Virus record (IMG/VR): IMGVR_UViG_3300037584_001374
Coordinates: 1-28,788 of that record
Strand: one strand, 5' to 3'
Origin: a virus
DNA length: 28,788 bases
Shown here: piece after piece, positions 11,401 to 18,527 of the stretch
Position numbering within the stretch: position 1 is the stretch's first letter
Layout: each line of letters starts with the position of its first letter
The notes under the pieces: model-generated
Seen by the model: only the letters and a program-made list of their open reading frames with translations
Databases searched by the model: none
What the model was told of the DNA's origin: nothing
Made by a program: the position numbers and the translations under genes

Positions 11401-12496
11401 ACTCAATAGAGTTATCACTAGTGTTGATTGTTTTTACATTACCAACAAAACTATCATCTGAGTCATTGAACAACGACATGCCTTGGAATACTATATTCAT
11501 AAAATTAGGATAACTGCTTGTATTCACAAATAGTTTCTTCGATGAACTGCCCTCTTCAAACGCTGAATAAGCAGCACTACTGCTTGTGAAAGCAACAGAT
11601 TTACCACTATCCCCTGTACCTAATGCAATATTATAGTCATACCATCTCAATCTAGTGACGGTGTATTTCTCCATGTAGTCCAATTGGTCATCCTGCTCCA
11701 ACCTGTCATTGTAGAAGTAGAACGTTGGTCTATCGACCCTGTTTAGCACATCATAGTTGTCCGTTGAAGCCTGATTGTCACCACGAAGACCATAACTCAC
11801 AGCCATGACCTCAGTATCTGTCTTTGCTGGCCCTTTGAATACCTCAAAGTTAGTTCCCTTTGGTATAGAAGTAGGATACTTAGGACTGAACTCCAAGCCA
11901 TCCCCAAACTCATCGAACGTAGATATTCTAGTTATCTTGGCAAAGTGCGGTCTTGCAGTATCAGTCTGTGTCGATGAATCGTATATCTCAGGATTCAACA
12001 TAATGAAGTAATCATATCTCTCTATGTCCAATGCTATAACATCAGTAGCAGGATAGTCAATGACAGCAACACCCAATGAGGTATCTGCATATACAAACTT
12101 TCTATTTGTCTCTCCTGTGCTAATACTGGTATCAAATGCCTTTATCTTGAAGGGAGGCGTTGTTTCCTTAGTCGTAGCATAGTTAGCGATTGTCTTATTC
12201 TTAGGAAGAAGCCTATTTCCTATTTGGTCAGCCTTGTCATTTGATATAGAGCCACCATGAGACCCCTTTCTAATCTCGGTGAATATAACAGATGGAACCA
12301 CATCAGATGTAGCAGTTCCAGTTCCGCTAGTCTCGGACTCCACATATGTCGCTTTCAATACAGGATTGACCGATACATCCCTGAATGCCTTTCCTGTAGT
12401 AAACTCAGTAACCATACCTGCATAGGCTTCATCGGCAAGGGATTCATTGACTCCTGATTTCAGAGGGTAGAGGATAGTCCCATTTGTCTTCGCCAT
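5453..12496 (-). CDS. Giant tail hub / tail-tip protein, about 2347 aa
   Basis: This is by far the largest gene in the window. Two segments look like parts of a gp27/late-control-D type hub. One is near residues 735-770, with LVIEGRDTNASLLNTLIDKN. The other is near 2090-2120, with FDTLNKLAGKKNLDFRINNK followed by KVVFRD, and then regular beta strands to about 2260. The roughly 1300 residues between them, and the region before the first segment, are beta-rich with many Asn, Ser and Thr. They contain several small modules with a G-x-I...G-x-V...TITV pattern, for example about 2000-2065, which includes an aspartate run DVDDDDPDVD. The neighbours are tape measure, distal tail and lectin proteins before it and the fibre after it, which matches a Tal/gpJ-like central tip. 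GGTGA lies six bases before the ATG at 12496. ATG 12499 and TTG 12502 are alternatives. The hub call is inferred from motifs and synteny. Confidence 0.75.
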   Translation of the reverse strand: MAKTNGTILYPLKSGVNESLADEAYAGMVTEFTTGKAFRDVSVNPVLKATYVESETSGTGTATSDVVPSVIFTEIRKGSHGGSISNDKADQIGNRLLPKNKTIANYATTKETTPPFKIKAFDTSISTGETNRKFVYADTSLGVAVIDYPATDVIALDIERYDYFIMLNPEIYDSSTQTDTARPHFAKITRISTFDEFGDGLEFSPKYPTSIPKGTNFEVFKGPAKTDTEVMAVSYGLRGDNQASTDNYDVLNRVDRPTFYFYNDRLEQDDQLDYMEKYTVTRLRWYDYNIALGTGDSGKSVAFTSSSAAYSAFEEGSSSKKLFVNTSSYPNFMNIVFQGMSLFNDSDDSFVGNVKTINTSDNSIELDFARQASTAWRSGTSTFGLTYGKGIQNIVFRTEAKLKGTITSIGRSKLDATLVDNLRTTDDFDSNFNPILWHKAFPNMKRHASDSTTATSATLDGNRTGPSRYITFDPRPRRNDVIPFTTDLIVNNPQNKMTKIFKTKLLNNSGLMSHKIREGQILKAMKTTFSDKMSFKKLPFKASKVDGANEIRFTDMLDSHDYALSGKLTSNSIIKVGDHYYVVNAVQSKSSGTQDVTVKANKTLKATTFTVTPTVHHFQNENVEIAAWTGVLNTENFDSDTQVVYADGNRLTVSGTTIPKEESKFYDTKVVFSNISTHQNHVDYIDKDMEYVKFQDASRKFYQNTNIQRFYYYTDAYNLQEEVFDGTVELSETSAENGLSTLVIEGRDTNASLLNTLIDKNLSFSEDIVYSTLNPIVPALNEATMDVSSVNGKEIIHATISNWNTTAKARTLLFTRSTTEAENMIFIGEVASAQTSFTTLTHEPLVTLSTTANTDIYYYDPHTEATYLSGKKAIGSNPSIANSVTDFSRVSDKGLVFSDSFSFDRTGTRTKLESTSNTASFAEDRTLGYDIASPISINSLNTSTLNADSAFAVQLSRETGVSTTKINKMTYASEMFDIVETISKDDGGFKMSIAPICPLVMARLENNTSDTRTGYSFYMVNNNVNTGGFIHRIDPQIGGKGNQQNTFYTPKETYRYWDTQILQAGTVTKSDAGIYGSSTQPQAISAYSIAYPIKANGIAPDSPTLSASTAPVLGSNMNDSNYTLKNTVGSPFQSAGTGYENLIPPNHAITSVGSLLNSRVPDIDKLLNYAPKAQNYEIFATGDLFPYSKLRYNNIGSQTLNFEDLACLLESDGKNSATSVSHSSYSGTTKMIEKTDTNYERVSIKSASTTTNNIKRFGIARLVEATFDWHFNPVDPDSLPSPADALLDIERYQMYRLREVPAGLAVVRDGSGNNTLTFTGGGTLSLEQGDAVFRADTGELVLIAKATITNMSSGANQSNLINMTGDPTALNTPAYIIRQYSKLSFEVFKFEDGGFQSPLITSDTLAASQTKIDFTSVYLARPNYHSDSGIFKFAKLSNGGDFLPPNVFIPLVFKSSTHSTDPKVSDLSPYHPEYTWHNDTGLSTGSHKFINSSRVIAGLVQRSHSGGNTQRAEKYGLFTDSHPYENCIAVFRNIRQVSGGGPSVPSDMFQTSAILGSRQQKSNYLAYTSGFNGGTNNSANDLDQHTVNTMIFQNNPNTYAIAGTHTRSGRLDDTANSGEGAFTDLGVSYFLESNEGNTLTTTEYDLHDDADFTSNDGGGLYRAQMMIKPVLDINDGNITLSQTNSARDTITIDISDFDSQHTWLSFVPNLTGYYLVSEKTLELKHDLTLGQAVLGGTTFHRGQIFESGGGGNIGFIAKILSHTTDQSSLDDDSFTHVIKLDRSIEDSDVFLGNSQRARIPRFRLMKLAETTFRDTPREIILNRLHSTGLDYSETTSRYDTGNQSGNSTSHLAEGVFSAYVLMNLDKAPETTSIESIVPENPSNSVHNLPFSNGDVFDCFITDGTNRQRKTITFTDVSPALHTGVRQREARLTFEGTLTGNGIVSFGEVIDLELSRKPNLDNMTKCHIGTSMIIGEEVETEIERIVKEAGLDIDMVQSQAEFTGNIVSSVSNNVITCKATVENIVAGDVIFTHEGYPIGVVASTPSGTTITVNDVDDDDPDVDLWFVPLVNDEIIKRNKKTFVSTDNFVQSSAFDTLNKLAGKKNLDFRINNKKVVFRDLNSSALLRKQGISYRDHRIFSVKKNSSLFAKANKVTVIGDRIRTSVANDESGIHINFVDANIRTITDAKVKANELLELHSSDARKIVLTVEKKGLETLEAGDIIYLDFPQYDIPPDDYVIFEIENVLTPTLTMTVGTFDKTIAERLSEIGSQQNSSSSTIFSRNAQEVSIGKVFKDSISLKTTSVQYTITGTAKSSNMGFDDLVGFTEEVGFENTGSQVLGYYTSEGKL

Positions 12497-12498
12497 CA

Positions 12499-13554
12499 TC
12501 AATCACCAAAAGAATAGTAGAAGAGAATATCATTGTAACTAGGAGTAAGCGTGGAGATGCTAGCACATGGAGTTGACGACTTATGAAATGCAATCTCGTA
12601 GAGTTCACCCATGAATTGTGTCGCCTTTCTATTCGGGTTATTTCCGTCCTGTCCTATGAAGCAATCACCCGGACTCGTATCCAATCTGAACTTACCGATG
12701 TTAACCTTCACTCTCTTTACTGGTTGATTATTCAGATACAGAGTAATGGTATTGCTATCGAAGGACACTCCTACTTTATTGGTCTGCTCTAGATACAATG
12801 CCTCTCTTTGCTGGTCTCTGTATATAGTGGATGTTACTGCCGTTGCCGGAGTATCCGATAATGTGATGGTATTTCCTGAGACAGATGCAACGGTTCCTAT
12901 CAATACTCCACTGTTGTTGTATATTTGATTACCAGCACCTATGTCATCGGCTTCACCTGAACCAACTGTTATGTTATTTCCTGAGCCACTTGCACTAGTG
13001 GTCACGTTTGTTTTGTCTGTTGATATCCCATTGTATAGCCCTTCAGGGTCATAGTAGCCTACAAGATTCTTCTGAGAGATGAATACTGGTTCACTTGCAA
13101 CAGTATGTGTTATCGGCGTACTAAGAGAATCGGTCAATTCTACCACTATCTTGTATTCTGCTGGTTGGTTGAAGTTCGATGATGTTGTATTCTGCAAGTA
13201 GAATTTTAGATAGTCATTGCAGAATATCATCATCTTATGCGTGTTTCTTCCAGCACCGAAATAGGACACGCTCTCATAATTGGAAGTTGTATCTGCATGG
13301 TCATCCAAAGACAGGTTCGGGCTTGGTGGCGTCTTCGTGCTATCTAGCCGTCCTTGGCCTGAGTCTCTATGGCCCACTCCGTTTACATCATAGGGAGTCA
13401 GTATCGCCTCTATTGAGAACGGCCCACCACAGTCCCACAACTTATGCTTTGAGTCATTCGTGTTGTAGTCATCATACTCTATTTTCAGATGTCCATCGCA
13501 CATTACGGGAAAAATCAATGCTCTTGATTCTCCTATGTGCGCTGTTGTTGCCAT
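12499..13554 (-). CDS. LamG/concanavalin A-like lectin tail protein, 351 aa
   Basis: Probable carbohydrate-binding virion protein. The N-terminal part has the GPFSIEAILTPYD pattern (residues 44-56) seen at the start of laminin-G-like jelly rolls. The C-terminal part (about 260-325) has a strand VGVSFDSNTITLYLNNQ, then FIGQDGN, then MGELYEIAFHKS, the usual closing strands of that fold. Residues about 183-246 look like a separate small beta module (GNQIYNNSGVLIGTVASV then GNTITLSD) inserted into the lectin. The gene lies between the probable distal tail protein and the hub, so the product is likely displayed at the tail tip to bind host surface glycans. AGGTGA lies four bases before the ATG. 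The stop overlaps the hub start region. Confidence 0.8.
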   Translation of the reverse strand: MATTAHIGESRALIFPVMCDGHLKIEYDDYNTNDSKHKLWDCGGPFSIEAILTPYDVNGVGHRDSGQGRLDSTKTPPSPNLSLDDHADTTSNYESVSYFGAGRNTHKMMIFCNDYLKFYLQNTTSSNFNQPAEYKIVVELTDSLSTPITHTVASEPVFISQKNLVGYYDPEGLYNGISTDKTNVTTSASGSGNNITVGSGEADDIGAGNQIYNNSGVLIGTVASVSGNTITLSDTPATAVTSTIYRDQQREALYLEQTNKVGVSFDSNTITLYLNNQPVKRVKVNIGKFRLDTSPGDCFIGQDGNNPNRKATQFMGELYEIAFHKSSTPCASISTLTPSYNDILFYYSFGD

Positions 13555-13562
13555 CTCTTCAC

Positions 13563-14315
13563 CTACAAACTGTTGATTGGGTTCTCCGATAAGACCCTAG
13601 CAACTTCAAATTCTAAGGTGAATGGCACTGTGTTCCCCTGCTCTCCTGCAAAGGTTGTGTTGAAAGAACGTATGAATCCCGACATTCCCGATAACTCGTC
13701 AGCAGATGAAACATCTGCGAATAGTGAAGTCTCTGTCTCTTGAAGATTCACAAGGGAATTATCAGTAACATTATCCACTAAATCATTGAATACTCTTTTG
13801 AATCTCTCATCGTATCTTCTATTTTTAAAGGTGAAAGGAATCAGCGGTAGTTCTGATATATCCTTGGTTTCATCACCTGCTGTGTGATATTCAAAGTTAG
13901 TGTCTATTCTACTAGGCATCAAGATGATTAGTTTGTTCATCGATTGGTCATCCTGTGCCGCACTGCTATCAACGTAGGAGTGAATCAACTGTGCCATCTC
14001 AAACGGAGATAGTATTCTCTCTTTGGGCGAACCGTCATTCTCCCCTGAGTCCTTCGACACTCTTTGATTCAACAATACTCCTGTCAAGGATATCGACTTC
14101 TGTGCTATTCCCATATCGAAAGCAAGGGTCTCTGACTCTCCGGTAAACACTGCTTTGAATGGAACAGGTATAGTGGGAACGGTCTTAGTCGTGATGATGT
14201 TTATTTCTGTGATGAACAGAGGTATTCTGTTAACCGCCCTATCTCCACCTATCTCATTTCTTCTCTGTAATTCCAGCCACACGCTGAAGTTGCTGTAACT
14301 GTCACTCGTTGCCAT
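13563..14315 (-). CDS. Probable distal tail (Dit-position) protein, 250 aa
   Basis: The product follows the tape-measure gene directly (TAATG overlap), which is the usual place of the distal tail protein that joins tube and tip. The segment VFTGESETLAFDMGIAQKSI near residues 54-75, followed by SLTGVLLNQ, resembles the first beta hairpin of tail-tube-related domains. The C-terminal part (FNTTFAGEQGNTVPFTLEFE) also reads as paired strands of a tube-like fold. There is no membrane segment and no signal peptide. The family assignment rests on gene order and the beta pattern, not on a diagnostic motif. An alternative is a baseplate wedge or adaptor protein. GGTGA precedes the ATG. Confidence 0.6.
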   Translation of the reverse strand: MATSDSYSNFSVWLELQRRNEIGGDRAVNRIPLFITEINIITTKTVPTIPVPFKAVFTGESETLAFDMGIAQKSISLTGVLLNQRVSKDSGENDGSPKERILSPFEMAQLIHSYVDSSAAQDDQSMNKLIILMPSRIDTNFEYHTAGDETKDISELPLIPFTFKNRRYDERFKRVFNDLVDNVTDNSLVNLQETETSLFADVSSADELSGMSGFIRSFNTTFAGEQGNTVPFTLEFEVARVLSENPINSL

Positions 14316-16306
14316 TAAAATCTCACCACCGATGTAGAAGTCCTATTCATTCTAGTGTTGATTTCTCTTGCTACCTTGTTTGCGATGTCTCGTATCTCGG
14401 TATCAGAAGCACCAACTCTTCCTGTGACTTGTACTGTTATGTGATTCGTAACTGAGGAAGCCATTGCCTTAGATTGTGAATTAGAATGTACTTGCGCCCC
14501 TCTAGGAAGTGTGACCAGTTCAGGGCCACGTTCCCCAACTATAGCAAGACCACCTTGACTTATCTTTCCGCCTTCTGCTAATCCAAGAACATTGCTTCCG
14601 AAATTCTTGACTTTATTATAAGTTCTTTTGCCAAATCCCAATGCTTTGCTAATCTCTTTACCTATACCACTAACTAGTTGCTCTACTAAAGAGGTAGCCC
14701 ATCCCCAAATATCTGAGAGAAAATCCTTTATTCCAAACAGAACATTTGCTATTTCCTCAGAATACTGATAGAGAAATTCTGCTGCTTTAAAGACTACTAT
14801 AGCGATTCCAGCAACTAATAGAGCAATCCAACCACCGCCAAAGAAAAAGGCGAGGAAAGCCACTCCTGCTACTATCTTTCCAATGATTCCTATTACTTTC
14901 AATGACGCTCCTATTATTGCTGCTCTAGCACTACCAAATTCTTCTTTGGCAACAGCGTAAAATCGCTTGTAGAGTGCTGAGAGGTATTTTCCAATGCCAA
15001 CAAGAACCGCTCCTAATGTAGCAACCAGCAACCCACCTAGTATCTGAATACCTGCCAGTAGTAGTTGTCCTGCACCTATTACCACCTTCTCTATGTCACC
15101 TTGTTGAAAACCAGCCCATATTTTCTGTAATGCATCTTTGGCATCACCTAGCCCGTCCGACACGATTGCCATGCCTATTGCGAATACTTCCTTCATTGCA
15201 GCAAAACCCACTGCTAGTTCGTCCTTCGTATCCGTGAACACGCTCTTCAATAGAGTGAGACCTAGCATTAGGATTAACAGGTATCCTACTGCCATTCCCA
15301 TGTATTTGACAATCTTTAGTATTCCCCCTCCTAGTCTAACCATTTGATTTGCTATGTTTCTAAGTGGTGTAGTGGCGAACTTGAAGAAAGCAGAAGTTTT
15401 TCTTCTCATTTTCTTTCTCGTTCTTCTGCTTTCCTCTGCCAATAGCACTAGTTTGTTGAATTCTTCTATCTGCTCTTTACTAGCAAAAGAACCCGCACCT
15501 TTTCCAATCTTGCCCGGCTTTCCATCTTCAGCCATCTTTACAAAGTCTTTATCGCTCTCTTTGCGACCCATTGCCTCGAATCTCGCAGCAATCTCTTCTT
15601 CGCTGATTCCAAAGAATTCTTCTTTTTTTCCTTCAGCAAAGTCTTTTATTTTGTCTAATTTTGTAGATGCTATTCCTTTCGTGCTTTCAAAGACACTCTT
15701 CATCTTCTCCGACAATCCACTAGCCATCTTGAATGTCAATGAATTGGTAATCAGCCCCTCTTTTCTTCTTCTTGCTGTTTTAGTTGCAATTTTCTCTAAC
15801 TTCTCCATGTCCTTAGTCTGTCTGTCCAGCAACAGGGACATTTCCGTGAGGGCTTTGTTTGAGTCTTGATACTGAAAGAGTAGTCCACCGAATATCTGAG
15901 ACTGGCCCTGCAAAGCCACTATTGCTTTCTCTCTAGTTTCTCCAGTGCTTTTCTCAGCCAATTCTATGTTGTCCTGTATTTTTTGTATTTCTTCTGCTTG
16001 TTCTGCAATCTCTGCGTAGGTCTTGAGTTGCTTTACTTGCTCTAGCCTTCTTCTCTCTGTGGAACTAGCCATCTCATTGAGAAGTTGAACAGTGGCCTTG
16101 ACTCTATTCTGAACTCGCCAAAGCCCTGTTCCTGAAATGAACCGAGAGAATATCTCCCAATTCTTTGAGCCTAAAACCGCATTTGTCTTACTGAGCGTTG
16201 ATTGTAGGTTTTTCATGTTTTTTGCGCCATCGATAATGGCTCGGTCAACACCCTCAAACTCTTCACGAAGTTCCTTGATATCTTCTTGTATGCCTGAATC
16301 CACCAT
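14315..16306 (-). CDS. Tape measure protein, 663 aa
   Basis: The first roughly 200 residues are charged and helical with coiled-coil character. The middle holds several long hydrophobic stretches, for example MGMAVGYLLILMLGLTLL, LLLAGIQILGGLLVATLGAV and a Gly/Ala/Ile-rich segment near residue 500. The C-terminus has the motif LAEGGKISQGGLAIVGERGP followed by ELVTLPRGAQVHSN, which is typical of phage tape measures. The protein would set tail length; at about 0.15 nm per residue this suggests a tail near 100 nm (general rule, not measured). It follows the tail chaperone pair, as in lambda and many siphoviruses. A TTG at 16312 would add two residues. ATG 16306 is preferred because AGTGA sits six bases before it. 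Confidence 0.93.
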   Translation of the reverse strand: MVDSGIQEDIKELREEFEGVDRAIIDGAKNMKNLQSTLSKTNAVLGSKNWEIFSRFISGTGLWRVQNRVKATVQLLNEMASSTERRRLEQVKQLKTYAEIAEQAEEIQKIQDNIELAEKSTGETREKAIVALQGQSQIFGGLLFQYQDSNKALTEMSLLLDRQTKDMEKLEKIATKTARRRKEGLITNSLTFKMASGLSEKMKSVFESTKGIASTKLDKIKDFAEGKKEEFFGISEEEIAARFEAMGRKESDKDFVKMAEDGKPGKIGKGAGSFASKEQIEEFNKLVLLAEESRRTRKKMRRKTSAFFKFATTPLRNIANQMVRLGGGILKIVKYMGMAVGYLLILMLGLTLLKSVFTDTKDELAVGFAAMKEVFAIGMAIVSDGLGDAKDALQKIWAGFQQGDIEKVVIGAGQLLLAGIQILGGLLVATLGAVLVGIGKYLSALYKRFYAVAKEEFGSARAAIIGASLKVIGIIGKIVAGVAFLAFFFGGGWIALLVAGIAIVVFKAAEFLYQYSEEIANVLFGIKDFLSDIWGWATSLVEQLVSGIGKEISKALGFGKRTYNKVKNFGSNVLGLAEGGKISQGGLAIVGERGPELVTLPRGAQVHSNSQSKAMASSVTNHITVQVTGRVGASDTEIRDIANKVAREINTRMNRTSTSVVRF

Positions 16307-16312
16307 TATCAA

Positions 16313-16881
16313 TCACTTCTTAGTTCCTTCTTTCATCGCCTCCGATTCCAGTCTCTTTATCTCTCCATGTATTTCCAACATTTCCTTCACTACGGATACT
16401 GGTGTATCATAAGCCTCCAAAGGGTTGATGGAGAAAGTAGTGCAGTAGGTGTATAGCATAATCTTCATTGCCACCTCACTGCTCACACTTCCACCTTTCA
16501 GACCTCTTCGGATTAGTTTTCGTTTCCCGTATCATCCCCCATGACATCCACGAATGGATTAGGGAGGATTTCCTTCAATTGCGCTCCGATATACGGGTTG
16601 AGTCTGATTAAGTCGGTAGTAGACAGTTGAGGCTCAGTCTTCTCTACGAAGTTCTCAACCATGTATCTATACATCTTGTTTAGATTGATGCCCATAGTTT
16701 GACCCTGAGCATCCATGTCCATAACAGACGACAACGCCTGTTCTACCTGTAGCCAAGTCGGTTCCTTAATCCAAACTTGGAGGTATTCATCAGAGTCAGG
16801 GGCTACCCTAATCTGATGGCATTCGGTTGCTGCTCTTGCGAACAGCATGTTCTTATCACTTACAATTTTTCTTTCTGTCAT
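16313..16881 (-). CDS. Tail assembly chaperone, -1 frameshift fusion (gpGT-like), about 189 aa
   Basis: Ribosomes reading the 122-residue chaperone meet the heptamer GGGAAAC in the correct phase (G GGA AAC) just before its stop. A -1 slip gives residues 1-120 plus 69 more (RKLIRRGLKGGSVSSEVAMK onward), ending at a TGA at 16313-16315, directly before the tape-measure start. The added segment is helical and contains AMKIMLYTYCTTFSINPLEA, and it ends with a charged helix and KEGTKK. Size, place and slippery sequence match the lambda G/GT arrangement, in which the fusion recruits tail-tube subunits to the tape measure. The 69-codon extension has no ATG near its beginning, so expression by frameshift is the simplest reading. 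The frame was read by hand from the sequence. Confidence 0.8.
16513..16881 (-). CDS. Tail assembly chaperone, short form (gpG-like), 122 aa
   Basis: A small acidic, mostly helical protein between tail tube and tape measure, the standard place for the lambda gpG-type chaperone. It contains VWIKEPTWLQVEQALSSVMD and ends NPFVDVMGDDTGNEN. The ATG at 16881 (MTERKIVSD) is chosen over a GTG at 16893 because the AGGTGG that forms the ribosome site overlaps that GTG and lies eight bases before the ATG. It acts in the cytoplasm during tail assembly and is not expected in the virion. The last codons carry the GGGAAAC slip site that produces the longer fusion. Confidence 0.82.
   Translation of the reverse strand: MTERKIVSDKNMLFARAATECHQIRVAPDSDEYLQVWIKEPTWLQVEQALSSVMDMDAQGQTMGINLNKMYRYMVENFVEKTEPQLSTTDLIRLNPYIGAQLKEILPNPFVDVMGDDTGNEN
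16522..16528 (-). promoter_or_regulatory. -1 ribosomal frameshift site GGGAAAC
   Basis: Read on the minus strand, the heptamer is G GGA AAC in the chaperone frame, an X XXY YYZ site differing only in the last base from lambda's GGGAAAG. A run GGGGGAT lies about 6-12 bases upstream and could act as a Shine-Dalgarno-like stimulator. I see no clear downstream pseudoknot. The zero-frame stop follows two codons later. Confidence 0.82.
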
Positions 16882-16904
16882 TTTTCTTTCCACCTAACTA
16901 ATAT

Positions 16905-16926
16905 ACCAACAAACAAACGTGTTGGT
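16905..16926 (-). other. Inverted repeat in the leader of the tail chaperone gene
   Basis: A perfect 7-bp inverted repeat (accaaca / tgttggt; 16905-16911 and 16920-16926, 8-base loop) lies between the T-run and the ribosome binding site of the chaperone gene. It may be a second stem of the same attenuator, or a leader hairpin. Confidence 0.4.
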
Positions 16927-16934
16927 GGAATCGA

Positions 16935-16965
16935 AAAAAGGATAGCGTGACCTGTTTGGTTACGC
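16935..16965 (-). terminator. Possible terminator or attenuator after the tail-tube gene
   Basis: On the minus strand an 8-bp stem with one A.C mismatch (GCGTAACC/GGTCACGC, arms 16958-16965 and 16945-16952) is followed five bases later by six Ts at 16935-16940. It sits directly downstream of the tail-tube stop, where reduced read-through would lower expression of the chaperone and later genes. Confidence 0.45.
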
Positions 16966-16968
16966 CTC

Positions 16969-18516
16969 CTAATTACCTGTTGCAGTTCCGCCTAATGTTT
17001 GGATTGCCCACTTGCCTGTGTAGGTTGCACTGGTCAACGTCCTAGCAGTAGCGGCCACTTCTACTTCGATTGGCCCCTTGTCTTCAGGGAAAGGAACAGT
17101 AACTGAGTTAATTAGGTAGTCATTCAGTTTTATCTCTATCTTCTCCCCACCACTCTTCTCGAATGTTAATTGTAAAACACCTGTTGATTCTTCTTTCTGC
17201 CTCATCTCATCCCACAGTTTTGTGTCTGTGATTAACATGGTTAGTGTTATGTCGTAAGTTCTCTGACCCGGCAGATGAGCGGAGGTTATCTTCCTGTTGT
17301 ACTGTCCTATGAATCTCTGTGGCTGTAGGTTGTTAGTTATGGTAAGAGAACCGCTCTTTACTCTAGCCATCGTTTGACCGAATAGTTTGATAGAGCCATC
17401 AGAGAACAAGAATGGATAGTTGTCCTCCTTGGTATCGCTGTAATTTACCATACCTCTACCATTCTCTACGCTGTTTAATGCGGATAGAGAGACGTTTCCA
17501 CCTAGAGGGACGTAGTTGGATGGTGGGTCGAAAGCACTTCGGGATACCATATCGACACTTGCCTTCAGTTCCTGCCCCTCTTCAAAGTTCAAAGCGAGGC
17601 TGTTTACCTGACATCCGGTGTATAGTACGCTGTACATATTCTCATGCGGGGTCAGGTCATCTATGTCAGTGGTGTTCGTCTGACCGGATTTCCTGTAAAC
17701 CACATCAAGAGCGAAAGAAGGCAGAACATCATCATCTGCTTCTGTGAAAGTGTAGTTGAACATATCTGTGTTGTTGTATACAGTTAGTGCGGTTGCTGCT
17801 AAGTCAGCACCTGAGCCATCATTTATCTCAGGGTAATTGTTGTGTTCATACGTTCTGACTATTCTGTTGGCTGATGCATTGACAGCAATACCATTCTCAC
17901 CGTTAGTTCCTGATAAAGCAGTATGAGTGCCTGAGAGAGTATAGGTGAGTTTACCTAATGCGTAATATAACCAAGAGCCATTGTTCATCGATACGTCCAA
18001 TGAGCCACCGCTTACAGTCTCCGCTCCCTTGTACTGATAGTCGAAGTTTCTTCCACCTGCGGCAGCAAGGTTGAGTTGCTTCATTTCCACCTCCACGCTT
18101 GGTGGTGTGAACGTGTTTACCAATCCAAGCCAACTGTCAGAGTGAATCCTAGTGTTTGTGATACCGTCTCTAGAAGCATAGAGAGGCGCACCAAAAGCAA
18201 GTATTGTTGCATCTAAGCCAGTATCAGAAGTAACAGCAGTACCATTAGAGTCGGTTGGGGCTGAGTCTATGGTTATGGTAGTGGCATTGTTTGCTGTCAC
18301 AGTTCGATATGATACTGCATCGTTACTGCTTAGGTCATCAATCTTGATTGTGCAACCGACGTATAGGTTAGGAACTAAGTGAATCAAGGCTTGTTGCCCT
18401 GAAGATAGAGTCAGAGTTACCCCACCACTAAGAACGGCATCCTGAAAATACAAATCCAACTCAGGACTCATTCCGACTTGTGCGTTTGCTCCTACAAATA
18501 CTTCATTGCTTACCAT
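16969..18516 (-). CDS. Major tail tube protein, 515 aa, with inserted domains
   Basis: This would form the stacked rings of the non-contractile tail. The segment SGGSLDVSMNNGSWLYYALG near residue 170 and the C-terminal part (FEKSGGEKIEIKLNDYLINS, then VTVPFPEDKGPIEVEVAATA) are typical of tube-fold proteins, which assemble from paired beta sheets. Order supports it: it follows the probable tail terminator and precedes the tail chaperone pair. At 515 residues it is roughly twice the common size. Residues about 30-95 look like an inserted small beta module (YVGCTIKIDD, then NNATTITIDSAP), and the middle region may hold another surface domain. GAGGGA lies seven bases before the ATG. Confidence 0.85.
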   Translation of the reverse strand: MVSNEVFVGANAQVGMSPELDLYFQDAVLSGGVTLTLSSGQQALIHLVPNLYVGCTIKIDDLSSNDAVSYRTVTANNATTITIDSAPTDSNGTAVTSDTGLDATILAFGAPLYASRDGITNTRIHSDSWLGLVNTFTPPSVEVEMKQLNLAAAGGRNFDYQYKGAETVSGGSLDVSMNNGSWLYYALGKLTYTLSGTHTALSGTNGENGIAVNASANRIVRTYEHNNYPEINDGSGADLAATALTVYNNTDMFNYTFTEADDDVLPSFALDVVYRKSGQTNTTDIDDLTPHENMYSVLYTGCQVNSLALNFEEGQELKASVDMVSRSAFDPPSNYVPLGGNVSLSALNSVENGRGMVNYSDTKEDNYPFLFSDGSIKLFGQTMARVKSGSLTITNNLQPQRFIGQYNRKITSAHLPGQRTYDITLTMLITDTKLWDEMRQKEESTGVLQLTFEKSGGEKIEIKLNDYLINSVTVPFPEDKGPIEVEVAATARTLTSATYTGKWAIQTLGGTATGN

Positions 18517-18527
18517 TTTTCATTCCC

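Noticed and set aside
15354-15869. A 171-codon plus-strand frame with hydrophobic stretches opposite the tape measure
   Set aside because: The leucine/serine-rich runs are the complement of the Lys/Glu-rich coiled coil of the tape measure. No other plus-strand gene exists in the window.
17951-18133. A 60-codon minus-strand frame inside the tail-tube gene
   Set aside because: Alternative-frame shadow, basic and Trp-rich with no motif, fully overlapped by a strongly supported gene.
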